Origin: Bordetella petrii
GTDB taxonomy: Bacteria > Pseudomonadota > Gammaproteobacteria > Burkholderiales > Burkholderiaceae_B
Reading direction: 5' to 3'
Length of the DNA stretch: 64,000 nt
NCBI RefSeq assembly: GCF_000067205.1
Contig: NC_010170.1
Location: forward strand, 1,178,001-1,242,000
The notes beneath the pieces are model-generated. The model was given only the letters and a program-made list of their open reading frames with translations. It was not told where the DNA came from and searched no databases. Positions 1 to 9,221 of the stretch are shown here, one piece after another. The translations under genes were made by a program, and so were the position numbers. Numbering within the stretch: the first letter of the stretch is position 1; each line of letters opens with the position of its first letter.

Positions 1-806
1 TGCCAAAGCTTGCCAGCGGTGAGCACATTGGCGCCTTCTTGCTTACCGAGCCTCACGCCGGATCCGACACCGCGGCATTTCGCACCTCCGCGCGACGAGA
101 TGGCACTGAATACGTCCTGAACGGCAGCAAGCAATTCATTTCGAACGGCAGCGAGGCAGGCTTGGCGATCGTGCTTGCGGTCACCGATCCAACCGCCGGC
201 AAGCGCGGAAAAAGCTTGTTCCTAGTCGACCCGAAGCAGCCCGGATACGAGGTCGCACGTGTCGAAAGTAAATATGGTCAACACACCGCACATCTCGCGC
301 AGATCGAATTGAAGGATTGTCGCGTCCCAGCCGGAAATCTCATTGGTGCCGAAGGCGCAGGCTATCAGCAAACGATGGCATTACTGTCGCACGGCCGTGT
401 CGCCATTGCGGCGCAGGCCGTTGGGGTCGCTCGTGCCGCGCTGGAGGCGGCCTTGCGGTACGCCAAGGACCGGGAAGCGTATGGCGCCCCGATCATCAAC
501 TTGCAGGCGGTCAGCTTCGACTTGGCAGACATGGCGATGCATGTAGAGATTGCCCATCAGTATGTGTTGCATGCCGCACGCTTGGTCGATGCGAACGTTC
601 CATGCGCGAAGGAAGCGTCGATGGCGAAGCTGTTCGCTAGCGAGATGGCGGAGAAGGTGTGCTCTACCGCGCTACAACTCCATGGTGGGTACGGCTACCT
701 CAAAGATTTCCCGGTCGAACGCTATTGCCGGGACGTCCGTGTCTGCAAGATCTATGAAGGCACGAGCCATATTCAGAAGCTCATCATTGCGCGTAGTCTG
801 GCCTAG
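1..806 (+). CDS. acyl-CoA dehydrogenase, 3' part (5' end outside window)
   Basis: Flavin-dependent acyl-CoA dehydrogenase, which oxidises an acyl-CoA to the 2-enoyl-CoA in the cytoplasm. The reading frame is open from base 3 and reads through LLTEPHAGSD, the FAD/substrate-binding signature of the family, so the gene begins left of the window; an internal TTG at 39 is not the true start. The C-terminal domain has the GGYGY helix and IYEGTSHIQ, whose Glu is the expected catalytic base. About 268 codons remain, roughly two thirds of a normal 380-residue enzyme. It is followed 51 bases later by a metallo-hydrolase gene on the same strand, suggesting co-transcription. The substrate chain type cannot be told. 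Confidence 0.93.
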   Translation, partial: PKLASGEHIGAFLLTEPHAGSDTAAFRTSARRDGTEYVLNGSKQFISNGSEAGLAIVLAVTDPTAGKRGKSLFLVDPKQPGYEVARVESKYGQHTAHLAQIELKDCRVPAGNLIGAEGAGYQQTMALLSHGRVAIAAQAVGVARAALEAALRYAKDREAYGAPIINLQAVSFDLADMAMHVEIAHQYVLHAARLVDANVPCAKEASMAKLFASEMAEKVCSTALQLHGGYGYLKDFPVERYCRDVRVCKIYEGTSHIQKLIIARSLA

Positions 807-857
807 GAATAACGCCGGGCGGATGTAATAAGGCCGGCGTATCGTGAGGAGTCCGCC

Positions 858-1925
858 ATGAACACTGAAGACGAAGGTAGCACAGCTGCCAAGCTTGGCC
901 TGACATATCCGTGCGGAGAGGTTCCAGAGGCGGGAACCGCCAGGGAAATCGCGCAGGGGGTGCAGTGGATACGCATGCCCCTGCCGTTCCAACTCGACCA
1001 TATCAACATGTGGGCAATCCGTGATGGGGCCGGCTGGTCGCTGGTGGATACCGGCATCTGGTCGCCCGATACGGCGGCGGCTTGGCGCCGGTTGTTTTCC
1101 GGTGTGCTCGGGGATCCTGTGACGCGCGTCTTCGTCACCCATATGCATCCCGACCATATCGGCATGGCGGGCTGGCTGACCCGGAAGTTTGGCTGCAAGC
1201 TATGGATCAGTCGCCTGGAGTACCTGAGCTGTCGCGTGCTAGGCGCCGATACCGGTCGTGAAGCGCCGGAGGACGCCGTGCAATTCTATCGTCGGGCCGG
1301 CTGGAATGACGAAGACATCGAAAACTACCGTACGCGGTTCGGCGCCTTCGGCAAGATGATCTATGCTTTGCCCGACAGTTATCGGCGCCTGCGGGATGGC
1401 GAAGAGCTTTATATCGGCGGACGGCTCTGGCGCGTCGTGGTGGGCACGGGGCATTCGCCAGAGCATGTTTGCCTGTACTGCCCTGAGCTAAAGCAGCTGA
1501 TCTCGGGCGACCAGATATTGCCCCGCATATCATCCAACGTCTCGGTATTTCCCACCGAGCCGGAAGCTAACCCACTCTCAGACTGGCTGGATTCGCTTGA
1601 AAAACTGAGGCGCGAAGTCCCGGACGACGTACTGGTGCTTCCTTCACATAATGAGCCGTTTCATGGCTTGCATCATCGGATCGACTCTCTTTTGCAGAGC
1701 CAGCAGCGCGCGCTCGAGCGGCTGCGGAAAGCTCTGTGCGAACCGCGGCGTGTGATCGACGTATACGGGGCACTGTTCGCCCGGGCTATCACCTCGGACC
1801 ACCATTTGATGAGCATGGCGACGGGAGAAAGTTTGGCCCATCTCAACTATCTCGTAGCCCGAGGTGAAGCTTCGGTGCGAATCGGAGACGACGGCTGCGC
1901 CTGGTATCAGATGACCGCCGCCTAA
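858..1925 (+). CDS. metallo-beta-lactamase-fold hydrolase
   Basis: A 355-residue MBL-fold hydrolase. The zinc signature HMHPDH (His95-x-His97-x-Asp99-His100) is intact, a GTGHSPEH motif supplies a later metal-binding His, and another His lies in LPSHNEPFHG. The length and the C-terminal helical tail, including a stretch starting SLLQSQQRALERL, fit the MBL-plus-winged-helix subgroup often found next to acyl-CoA genes. A GTGAGGAG ribosome site precedes the ATG. Members of this fold cleave thioesters, lactones or other esters; a thioesterase role in this CoA pathway is inference. The stop lies 10 bases from the stop of the convergent ligase-like gene. Confidence 0.85.
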   Translation: MNTEDEGSTAAKLGLTYPCGEVPEAGTAREIAQGVQWIRMPLPFQLDHINMWAIRDGAGWSLVDTGIWSPDTAAAWRRLFSGVLGDPVTRVFVTHMHPDHIGMAGWLTRKFGCKLWISRLEYLSCRVLGADTGREAPEDAVQFYRRAGWNDEDIENYRTRFGAFGKMIYALPDSYRRLRDGEELYIGGRLWRVVVGTGHSPEHVCLYCPELKQLISGDQILPRISSNVSVFPTEPEANPLSDWLDSLEKLRREVPDDVLVLPSHNEPFHGLHHRIDSLLQSQQRALERLRKALCEPRRVIDVYGALFARAITSDHHLMSMATGESLAHLNYLVARGEASVRIGDDGCAWYQMTAA

Positions 1926-1935
1926 CAGCGATTCG

Positions 1936-3156
1936 CTAAGTACCGCTCTTGCGATCTACCACTAGTACGGTTTCCGCCGCCAGGGCATCGGCCGCTAGCC
2001 ATTCGAAGTGATCGGGCTTGAGCCGGGACAGGGTCTGGAATTCCTGGGCCACCGTCTGCGCCAACGAATCCTGTCGTGCCGAGGGTTCGACCGCCAGGCG
2101 TAGTGTGACTTCCTCGCGGTTGCCGGGGCAGGTGATCACCGCCTGAGCGGCGCGCACTCCAGGAATGCGGATGGCCAACTCCTCCAGTTGCCGAGGATAA
2201 ATGAAAATTTCCCTGGCCTTGACCGCCTGCCCGACCCGGCCCTGTATTTGGCCGATCCTGCTAACACATCCGTCATCACCGGTTTCGAGGGCGCAAGCGA
2301 CGTCGCCGGTGCCGAAGCGAATCAGTGGCCAACCGGGCGAAAGCGTGGTAACGACGATTTGGCCCGGCGTGCCCGCAGCGACTGGCAAGCCGGTGACTGG
2401 GTCGCAAATCTGCACCAGACGGTCTTCGTGGATTGCATAACCTTCTTGGCCCTTCTGTTCGTAGCCAATCAATCCAAAATCGCCGGTGGCGTAGGTGGAG
2501 AAGGTTCGCATGCCATAGCGCTCCTCGAGGCGGCGGCGCTTGCCCATCCAATCTCCCATCTCGCCGCCCAGTAGAGCAGAGCGCACTTTCCAAGCTCGCG
2601 GCAGCTCGTGACCGAGGCCCTCCAGTGTCTCGACCAAGGTCATGAAAAAAGCGGTGGAAGCGCAGATGCAGGTGACACCCAAGTCGAGCACAATCTTCGC
2701 CTGCAATTCGGCGCCGCCAGTCCCGGCAGGAATGACGGTGGCGCCGCAGGCGACAATGCCCCGGTCAAGCAGAAGGCCGGCGGGAACGAGGTGATAGGAC
2801 CAGGTGTTCAGAACGCGGTCGCCCGGCCCTACACCGGCAGCCTGAAACACCCGTGCAAAACCATGTCCATCCCGGTCGGAGCGCAGGTGCGGTTCGTTCA
2901 GGGGGCCGGGCGAGACAAAGATGTGCGCGATATCCTCTTCCCGAGCGGCGAGGAACCCGCCGAACGGCGGATGTGATTGCTGAAGCGCTAGCAGTTCGTC
3001 CTTGCTGGTGACCGGCAGACGTGTCAGATCCTGGGCGGTGCGCAGGTCGGCTGGCGTCATCCCGGCTCTTTCATAGATTGCCCGTATGGCCGGTGCCATC
3101 TGCCAAGCGGTTTCCTGCGTGGCACGCAGGCGGGCGAAGCGGTCGAGGGGTGTCAT
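1936..3156 (-). CDS. phenylacetate-CoA ligase (PaaK)-like AMP-binding protein
   Basis: A 406-residue member of the PaaK branch of adenylate-forming enzymes, which normally couple a carboxylic acid to CoA. I chose the ATG at 3156 because GAGGAGAGAGACC lies directly before it; an in-frame GTG at 3171 would overlap that ribosome site. The family motif YATGDFGLIGYE and the C-terminal KAREIFIYPRQLEE hinge are present. The ATP-binding P-loop, normally SSGTTGKP, reads VSPGPLNEP at residues 81-89, so nucleotide handling may be altered. It is the distal gene of a leftward pair with the crotonase at 3184. Substrate unknown; an aryl or alicyclic acid is plausible. Confidence 0.8.
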   Translation of the reverse strand: MTPLDRFARLRATQETAWQMAPAIRAIYERAGMTPADLRTAQDLTRLPVTSKDELLALQQSHPPFGGFLAAREEDIAHIFVSPGPLNEPHLRSDRDGHGFARVFQAAGVGPGDRVLNTWSYHLVPAGLLLDRGIVACGATVIPAGTGGAELQAKIVLDLGVTCICASTAFFMTLVETLEGLGHELPRAWKVRSALLGGEMGDWMGKRRRLEERYGMRTFSTYATGDFGLIGYEQKGQEGYAIHEDRLVQICDPVTGLPVAAGTPGQIVVTTLSPGWPLIRFGTGDVACALETGDDGCVSRIGQIQGRVGQAVKAREIFIYPRQLEELAIRIPGVRAAQAVITCPGNREEVTLRLAVEPSARQDSLAQTVAQEFQTLSRLKPDHFEWLAADALAAETVLVVDRKSGT

Positions 3157-3183
3157 GGTCTCTCTCCTCACAAACAGGCGTTC

Positions 3184-3972
3184 CTAGCGACCGGTGAACA
3201 CCGGCGCTCTTTTCTCGTTGAATGCGGCCAGGCCTTCCTTCATGTCCGCGCTATGGGCATGCACCTCGGAAGCCAGCAGTTCTAGCCGCAAGGCCGATTC
3301 GATCGGCTGGGCCAGTCCATCATCAACCAGTGCCTTCATTCGGCGCAAGCCAAGAGGGCTCTTCCGGGCTAACGTGGCGACCAGCTCGCCGGTAGCGGAA
3401 AGCAGCTCCGCATCTTCCACCACCTTGTTTACCAGGCCGGCGGCCAGCAATTCCTCGGCCGGCAGGAATTCTCCCGTATAGAGCAGATACTTCGCACGAC
3501 TCGGTCCTATCTTTCGCGGCAGTCGTACCGATCCGCCGCCGCCCGGAAGCAAGCCGTAGTTGGCGTGCGCGTCGCCCAGCTTGGCCGAGCGGGCCGCGAT
3601 GACCAAATCACAGCACAGTACCAGCTCGAGGCCGCCGGCTAGCGCCAAGCCGTTGATTGCGGCAATGACCGGCATCGGAAAGCTCTCCACGCGGTTCATG
3701 AGGGCCAGTACCTCGCTCAGGAAGTGCCGTGTTCCATTGTCGGTGTCGCCGACCTGGCTTTGCACGTACTTCAAATCGGCGCCGGCGCAAAAAGCGCGTC
3801 CATTGCCGGTCAGTACCACGGCACGTACGCCGTCAGTGTTCTGCGCCTGATCCAAGGCTCGGGAAATTCCGGCCAGCACCCGTGGCGTCAATGAGTTCAT
3901 TGCTTCAGGACGGTTTAGGGTAATCCACATGGCGCCGTCGCGCACCTCGGAAATGATCTCTTCCTCATTCAT
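3184..3972 (-). CDS. enoyl-CoA hydratase/isomerase (crotonase family)
   Basis: Crotonase-fold protein of 262 residues, the usual size. The first oxyanion-hole segment is FCAGADLKY (about 61-69). The second is LALAGGLELVL with Glu116 at the place of the first catalytic Glu of true hydratases; the second Glu position falls in a glycine stretch (PGGGGS), so hydration versus another crotonase reaction is open. It ends in the typical EKRAPVFTGR tail. It is the first gene of a leftward pair with the PaaK-like gene, 27 bases downstream, and diverges from the CaiB gene across a region carrying a candidate TetR operator. Confidence 0.9.
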   Translation of the reverse strand: MNEEEIISEVRDGAMWITLNRPEAMNSLTPRVLAGISRALDQAQNTDGVRAVVLTGNGRAFCAGADLKYVQSQVGDTDNGTRHFLSEVLALMNRVESFPMPVIAAINGLALAGGLELVLCCDLVIAARSAKLGDAHANYGLLPGGGGSVRLPRKIGPSRAKYLLYTGEFLPAEELLAAGLVNKVVEDAELLSATGELVATLARKSPLGLRRMKALVDDGLAQPIESALRLELLASEVHAHSADMKEGLAAFNEKRAPVFTGR

Positions 3973-4021
3973 GGGCTGTCTCCTCTGGTTTGGATTGAGT
4001 GTCTTATCTTGAACTATTTTC

Positions 4022-4033
4022 TTCCAATTGGAA
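4022..4033. promoter_or_regulatory. 12-bp perfect palindrome in divergent promoter region
   Basis: TTCCAATTGGAA is a perfect palindrome in the 185-base AT-rich spacer between the divergent crotonase (3972, minus) and CoA transferase (4158, plus) genes. Its placement suggests a protein-binding site, but I know no specific regulator for it. Confidence 0.3.
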
Positions 4034-4060
4034 AGTCAAATAATTATGTGGTAATTTATC

Positions 4061-4074
4061 TTACCAGTCGGTAG
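4061..4074. promoter_or_regulatory. candidate TetR-family operator (TTACC-AGTC-GGTA)
   Basis: The inverted repeat TTACCAGTCGGTAG lies between two divergent catabolic genes. Related repeats occur at 5293-5308 (before the thiolase) and 20122-20151 (before the TetR gene). The shared form TTA-C(C/T)-N4-GGT resembles ACC-N4-GGT operators known for TetR-type regulators of acyl-CoA pathways. Binding by the TetR protein at 20360 is inference. Confidence 0.5.
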
Positions 4075-4157
4075 AATCAAAACTCGAATTCTCTACCGTG
4101 CTGTGGAGTTCACAAGTTCGGATCGGTGGCTTTTTTGTTTCGCATGAGAGGAAAGCA

Positions 4158-5255
4158 ATGATTCTCCCGCTTGAAGGCATACGTATTCTTACCCTGGCCG
4201 AACAGTATCCCGGGCCGTTCGCCACTCTGGTGGCTGCCGATCTCGGCGCCGAGGTAATCATCGTTGAACGAAGCTCCGGAGACCCGGCGCGCCAATATCC
4301 TGGCTTTCACGCGTCACTGAACCGGAACAAGAAGTCGGTGGTGCTGGATCTGAAGACGGAACAGGGCAAGGAAAGTCTGCGTAGTCTGATACGTGACGCC
4401 GACGTCCTGATGGAGGGATATCGGCCCGGGACTATGGCTCGCCTCGGATTCGATTACGCCGCCACAGCCACAATCAATCCACGCATTGTCTATCTGTCGA
4501 TCTCGGGATTCGGGCAAACCGGCCCTTACCGCGATCGGCCGGCACACGACTTGTCATATCAGGCGCTGGCCGGCCTCCTGTCTCGCCAGGCGAAAACCGG
4601 CCGAATCGAAGCACCGCCGGACCTTGCAATCGGCGACCTGTCATCCGCAATATTCGCATTGACCGGCATGCTGTCGGCCCTGCTGCGCCGCGAGCGCACC
4701 GGCCAGGGTGCATATATTGACGTTTCCATGACTGACTGCTTGGTTTCATTGATGACCGCCATGCTGGCGCCGCGCATGAACGGCATGAATGAGGGTTTCG
4801 TCAACGATGAGCCAGGTTACGGCACGTTCGAATGCGCGGATGGAAAGTTACTGACGCTGTCAATCGCGCATGAGGACTGGTTCTGGCAACCGCTGTGCCC
4901 GCTGTTGGGTATGGACGACGTGGCCGCGTTGCGGCATCCAGAGCGCGTCGCCGAGCAGACCGTATTGCGAGCGCGAATCACAGCCGCTTTGAAGCACCGA
5001 TCGCGAGAAGAATGGGGCGCCGAGCTAGACCGGGCCGGCATTCCGTGGGGAGCGGTCAATTCCCTGGAGGAAGTGGTCGCCGACGAGCATTTCCGGCATC
5101 GCGGCATGTTCAGGCAAGTGGCGCGTAACGACGGCGGTTCTTCTTGGCACGTGGCACAGCCGTTGGTATTCGGAGGCTTCCACCCGGGGCCGCTGACCGA
5201 CGTTTCTCCCTTGGGCGCGGACACGGATGCCGTGCTGGCCAATCACAAAAGATAA
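4158..5255 (+). CDS. CaiB/BaiF-type (class III) CoA transferase
   Basis: A 365-residue class III CoA transferase, which moves CoA between acyl-CoA and a free acid through an enzyme-bound anhydride. The family N-terminus LEGIRILTLAEQYPGPF, the GADLGAEVI-like strand and SGFGQTGPY are all present, and Asp160 in IGDLSS is at the catalytic aspartate position. I set the start at 4158, where GAGGAAAGCA precedes ATG; the frame stays open upstream to 4098 but that stretch shows no family similarity. It is the first gene of the rightward run that continues with thiolase and ligase. Donor and acceptor acids are unknown. Confidence 0.9.
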   Translation: MILPLEGIRILTLAEQYPGPFATLVAADLGAEVIIVERSSGDPARQYPGFHASLNRNKKSVVLDLKTEQGKESLRSLIRDADVLMEGYRPGTMARLGFDYAATATINPRIVYLSISGFGQTGPYRDRPAHDLSYQALAGLLSRQAKTGRIEAPPDLAIGDLSSAIFALTGMLSALLRRERTGQGAYIDVSMTDCLVSLMTAMLAPRMNGMNEGFVNDEPGYGTFECADGKLLTLSIAHEDWFWQPLCPLLGMDDVAALRHPERVAEQTVLRARITAALKHRSREEWGAELDRAGIPWGAVNSLEEVVADEHFRHRGMFRQVARNDGGSSWHVAQPLVFGGFHPGPLTDVSPLGADTDAVLANHKR

Positions 5256-5273
5256 CTCATAAGTTAATACTAA

Positions 5274-5287
5274 TTACCCGTTAGGTA
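5274..5287. promoter_or_regulatory. possible second TetR-type half-palindrome upstream of thiolase
   Basis: TTACCCGTTAGGTA has TACC and GGTA arms, but with a 5-base rather than 4-base centre. It lies about 20 bp (two helical turns) from the better repeat at 5293-5308. A weaker copy of the same operator is possible. Confidence 0.3.
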
Positions 5288-5292
5288 TGTTA

Positions 5293-5308
5293 TTTACTCT
5301 GCGGTAAA
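5293..5308. promoter_or_regulatory. candidate TetR-family operator (TTTAC-N6-GTAAA)
   Basis: TTTACTCTGCGGTAAA is an inverted repeat with 5-bp perfect arms, 71 bases before the thiolase start. Its ACT-N4-GGT core matches the repeats at 4061 and 20138. It falls where a promoter would lie, consistent with repression. Confidence 0.5.
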
Positions 5309-5378
5309 AAATGTGTATGGTGTCTGCAAGGCCGTTGTGCAGACAAAGAAAACAATCTGGATGATGGAGGAGTGACAC

Positions 5379-6617
5379 ATGGAACAGATTTATGTGGTGG
5401 GCGTTGGCATGACGCCGTTTGGACGCCACCTGGATGTCAGCATGAAGGCCCTGACCCGACAGGCGGTCGAAGCGGCGTTGGCCGATGCGGGACTTGGCAA
5501 GGAGGCGCTGGAAGCGGCTTTTTTCGCCAATGCGTCGCAGGGCCACATGGAAGGCCAACACATGATTCGCGGTCAGGTGGCACTGCGCGCGATGGGGTTG
5601 GGTGGCATCCCGGTTGTCAACGTAGAGAATGCTTGCGCCAGCGGAAGCAGCGCTTTCACTCTTGCGGTTAACCACCTGCGCGCCGGAGCCGCCGATGTGG
5701 CGCTGGCAGTCGGCACTGAAAAGATGTACTCAGCGGACCGCGACCGCATGTTCTCGGTGTTTGACAGCGCCTGGGACGTGCACGAGGCCGAGCAGATCCG
5801 CGAGCGCTTGCTGCAACTTGGTGCGGGTGTCGCGGTCCCAGAGGGGAGCGTCTCGTCCAAGCCGTACAGCGTTTTCATGGATGTGTATGCTGCGTTCTCC
5901 CGCGCGCACATGAAGCGCTTTGGCACAACGCAAAGACAGCTTGCCGCGGTGTCAGCTAAGAATCACGCTCACTCCGTTCACAACCCTCTCTCGCAATATC
6001 GCAATTCATATACGACCGACGAGGTTCTGGCGGCCCCTCCAATTACCTATCCGCTGACCTTGCCGATGTGCTCGCCGATTTCCGACGGATCTGCCGCCGC
6101 CGTCGTTTGCACCGCAGCGGGCCTCAAGCGCTGGAATATCGACCCGTCGCGCGCGATCCGTGTACTGGCCTCGATCGTCCATACCGGGTCAGACCGTGAG
6201 GATGCCGAATACCGCAATCACTGCACCGCCCTGGCTGCGCGCCGCGCATACGAGCTGGCCGGCGTGGGGCCGCGCGACATCTCGGTGGCCGAAGTTCATG
6301 ACGCCACCGCGATGGGAGAAATCATTCAGATCGAGAATCTCGGTTTCTGCGAGTTCGGTGAAGGCGGCCCATTTTCGGAGCGCGGTGAAACCAGCATTGG
6401 CGGTCGGATTCCGGTCAATCCCTCCGGCGGCCTGGAGTCCAAGGGACACCCTGTAGGCGCCACCGGTATCGCCCAGGTGCATGAGTTGGTGACCCAGTTA
6501 CGCAACGAGGCCGGCGTCCGGCAGGTGGCCGGCGCGCGACTGGCGCTGGCTGAAAACGGTGGTGGGCTTCAGGGCATCGAAGAGGCGGTCGCCTGCGTCA
6601 CCATCCTGGGTCGCTAA
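5379..6617 (+). CDS. thiolase family protein (SCP2-type acetyl-CoA C-acyltransferase)
   Basis: A 412-residue thiolase-fold enzyme of the SCP2/lipid-transfer type, which catalyses CoA-dependent cleavage of a 3-oxoacyl-CoA as the last step of a beta-oxidation turn. The nucleophile Cys86 lies in NACASGSS; the GHPVGATGIAQ motif supplies the active-site His; the C-terminal NGGG motif is present. A GATGGAGGAG ribosome site precedes ATG. It sits between the CoA transferase (4158) and the acyl-CoA ligase (6682). SCP2-type thiolases often act on branched or steroid-derived side chains, but substrate cannot be assigned here. Confidence 0.9.
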   Translation: MEQIYVVGVGMTPFGRHLDVSMKALTRQAVEAALADAGLGKEALEAAFFANASQGHMEGQHMIRGQVALRAMGLGGIPVVNVENACASGSSAFTLAVNHLRAGAADVALAVGTEKMYSADRDRMFSVFDSAWDVHEAEQIRERLLQLGAGVAVPEGSVSSKPYSVFMDVYAAFSRAHMKRFGTTQRQLAAVSAKNHAHSVHNPLSQYRNSYTTDEVLAAPPITYPLTLPMCSPISDGSAAAVVCTAAGLKRWNIDPSRAIRVLASIVHTGSDREDAEYRNHCTALAARRAYELAGVGPRDISVAEVHDATAMGEIIQIENLGFCEFGEGGPFSERGETSIGGRIPVNPSGGLESKGHPVGATGIAQVHELVTQLRNEAGVRQVAGARLALAENGGGLQGIEEAVACVTILGR

Positions 6618-6681
6618 AACATCAATCGCAAGCTGCAAGTTGGCGCAGACCGGCGACGCAGCTTGGACGAGGAGACGAAAA

Positions 6682-8235
6682 TTGCGTTTAGCAGATTATT
6701 TCGACGCGGCCGCGGCGAACTTTCCGCGCCATGAAGCCTTCGTGGATGGGCGAACACGCCTAGTCTACAAAGAGGCACAGGCAATGGTGCACGCCACGGC
6801 GCACGCTCTGACCCGTGAGCCGGGGCTACGCGACGGTGCTCATATCGCGATCTATGCGCCCAACGATTACCGCATAAGTTTGCTACAGACTGCGGTCAAC
6901 CGGGCGGACATGGTATGGGTCGCATTGCATACGCGAAATTCACCCGCCACCAATCTGGCGATGCTGGGATACGCCGACTGCGACCTGATTTTTTTCCATA
7001 GCAGCTTCGAGCATCTTGTGCCGTCCTGGAAGGCTGACCTGTCGCAAGTGCAGCGCTTCATCTGCATCGATCGGCCGTCCGAGCACGGGGAGTTCCTGGA
7101 CACCTGGATTGCCGCACATCGCGAGCCGTACGTCGCTATGCCGGAAGACCCCCAGCGAGCGACGGTACTACAGCCGACCGGTGGCACGACTGGCCCGTCA
7201 AAGGGTGCGCTACATTCCCACCGCTCGCTGGAAATGACCCTGATTTCCATCTTCGATATGCTGAAGATTGACTCGGGCTCTCGTATTCTGGCCGTCGCGC
7301 CTCTGACGCATGCCGCCGCCATGATCACCTTGGCCGGCGCCGCCCGCGGCGCTTGCACGGTGGTGCTGCCCGGCTTCGACGCGCAAGCGGTTCTGGCCAC
7401 GATCGAGCGCGAGCGCATCACCCATCTATTCATGCCGCCTACCGTCGTGTACGCCCTGCTCGCGACGCCGCAAGTCGCGATGACGGACCTAAGCCCGCTA
7501 CGTTGCCTGGCAGTCGGCGCCGCCCCGATTGCGCCGGAAAAGCTGAAGGAAGCGGTGCGGGTGTTCGGGCCAGTGATTTATGAGGTGTACGGCCAGAGTG
7601 AATGTCTGTTTCCGGTAGTGGCCAAGCAGCCGGAGGACTACATCCGTGCAGACGGCAGCTTCGATGAGGAGGCGCTACGCTCAGCCGGGCGCGCCGTTCC
7701 CTATGCCCGCGTCGAAATCATGGACGACGACGGCAAGCTGCTCGCTCCCGGCGAAAAGGGCGAGATTGTGGTGCGATCTTCGATGGTGATGAAGGGCTAT
7801 TACAAGAAGCCGGAGGAAACGGCAGAAGTGTCTGGATTCGGCTGGCATCACACCACTGACGTCGGCATCAAGGATGCGCGCGGGCTAATCACCATTGTCG
7901 ACCGCAAGAAAGACATGATCGTCAGTGGAGGGTTCAACGTCTTTCCGAGCGAGATCGAAGCGGTGATCAACACTCATCCTGCTGTTTTGGACTGCGCCGT
8001 TGTCGGCGTGCCCGACGAGAAATGGGGTGAGGCGGTGAAGGCGGTAATCCAGCTGAAACCTGGCCATCAGGCTAGCGGCGATGAACTCATTTCTCTCTGC
8101 AAGCGCGAGCTCGGCAGCGTCAAAACACCGAAAAGCATTGAATTCTGGGACGAACTGCCACGCAGCGCTGTCGGCAAAGTGCTCAAGCGCGACATACGGG
8201 AAAAGTACTGGCAGGGCCAGTGGCGCTCAGTGTAA
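6682..8235 (+). CDS. acyl-CoA ligase (AMP-forming)
   Basis: A 517-residue AMP-forming synthetase that activates a carboxylic acid with ATP and CoA. The P-loop TGGTTGPSKG, the YGQSEC adenine motif, the TTDVG and DRKKDMIVSGG hinge motifs, and the catalytic Lys in SAVGKVLKRD are all intact, so it should be active. I chose the TTG at 6682: it has GAGGAGACGAAAA in front and the protein then begins RLADYFDAAA, as in relatives, whereas the longer frame from 6559 runs through the thiolase end. It lies 64 bases after the thiolase stop. The acid is unknown; the mid-length family includes medium-chain and aromatic acid ligases. Confidence 0.9.
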   Translation: MRLADYFDAAAANFPRHEAFVDGRTRLVYKEAQAMVHATAHALTREPGLRDGAHIAIYAPNDYRISLLQTAVNRADMVWVALHTRNSPATNLAMLGYADCDLIFFHSSFEHLVPSWKADLSQVQRFICIDRPSEHGEFLDTWIAAHREPYVAMPEDPQRATVLQPTGGTTGPSKGALHSHRSLEMTLISIFDMLKIDSGSRILAVAPLTHAAAMITLAGAARGACTVVLPGFDAQAVLATIERERITHLFMPPTVVYALLATPQVAMTDLSPLRCLAVGAAPIAPEKLKEAVRVFGPVIYEVYGQSECLFPVVAKQPEDYIRADGSFDEEALRSAGRAVPYARVEIMDDDGKLLAPGEKGEIVVRSSMVMKGYYKKPEETAEVSGFGWHHTTDVGIKDARGLITIVDRKKDMIVSGGFNVFPSEIEAVINTHPAVLDCAVVGVPDEKWGEAVKAVIQLKPGHQASGDELISLCKRELGSVKTPKSIEFWDELPRSAVGKVLKRDIREKYWQGQWRSV

Positions 8236-8325
8236 CTGATCGAGCGCCACTTCAATAGGAAAGGCGCGCCCGACCCGAGAGGCCGTTTCATAGACATTTA
8301 CTTCAGACAAAAAGGAAATTAGTAC

Positions 8326-9087
8326 ATGAACGTCAACAACAAAGTCGCCGTCGTCACGGGAGCCGCTTCTGGCCTAGGATTGGCCACCTGCAAGGCCTTG
8401 GCCGCAGCGGGCGCCAGGGTGGTGGGCTTCGACCTGGATGCCAAGACTGTGCAGGCCGCGCTGGCTCCGGATATCAGAGGACTGGCGGTCGATGTCGCCA
8501 ACGAGGCCGATATAAAGACTGGTATCGACACCGTTCTGGAGCTGCACGGCGCCATCCATATCGTGGTCAATTGCGCCGGCATCCTCGGCCCTTGCAAGAC
8601 ATTGTCGAAAGGCCAGATGTTCCCGACCGAATTGTGGGAACGCGTTATCGCTGTGAACCTGAGCGGCACCTTCAACATGATCCGCCATGCGGCGCTTGCC
8701 ATGTCGCGCAACGAACCGGATGAGAGCGGCGACCGCGGGGTCATCGTCAACACCGCGTCCGGCGCCGCCTGGCAGGGCCAAATGGGGCAGGCTGCATACA
8801 GCGCCAGCAAGGCCGGCGTCATTGGCATGACCCTGCCTATCGCACGCGACCTGGCCGAGCATGGCATCCGCATGGTGGCGATCGCGCCAGGCCTATTCGA
8901 TACCGGCATGGCGGCGGGCATGCCGCCTAAGGTGGCGGACAAGCTCATCAATAACATGGTGCTGTATCCGGCGCGCATGGGGCAGCCGGAGGAGTTCGCC
9001 GGCCTGGTGCGCCATGTCGTGGAAAACTCTTATATCAACGCCACTACCATCAGCATCGACGGCGGCGGTCGCGTCGGCACCCGTTAG
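8326..9087 (+). CDS. short-chain dehydrogenase, HSD10/3-hydroxyacyl-CoA dehydrogenase type
   Basis: A 253-residue SDR with the cofactor motif TGAASGLG at the N-terminus, Asp at the end of the second strand (VVGFDLD) favouring NAD, an NCAG motif and the active-site YSASK. The opening and the overall layout resemble type II 3-hydroxyacyl-CoA dehydrogenase (HSD17B10), so oxidation of 3-hydroxyacyl-CoA to the 3-oxo form feeding the thiolase is likely. A weak ribosome site (AAAAAGGAAATT) precedes ATG. It follows the ligase by 90 bases and precedes the transporter operon. Confidence 0.88.
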   Translation: MNVNNKVAVVTGAASGLGLATCKALAAAGARVVGFDLDAKTVQAALAPDIRGLAVDVANEADIKTGIDTVLELHGAIHIVVNCAGILGPCKTLSKGQMFPTELWERVIAVNLSGTFNMIRHAALAMSRNEPDESGDRGVIVNTASGAAWQGQMGQAAYSASKAGVIGMTLPIARDLAEHGIRMVAIAPGLFDTGMAAGMPPKVADKLINNMVLYPARMGQPEEFAGLVRHVVENSYINATTISIDGGGRVGTR

Positions 9088-9221
9088 CGGGGTCGCCACG
9101 CCGGAGGCGCTGGGAGGAGCGCCGGCAGAGAAGGAACTGCGGCACGTGGGCTACGCGCCGGCGCTGCGAATAAAACGACAGGAGACGAGATGAGACAAGG
9201 TATCAACGCAGCGGGGGCGGC

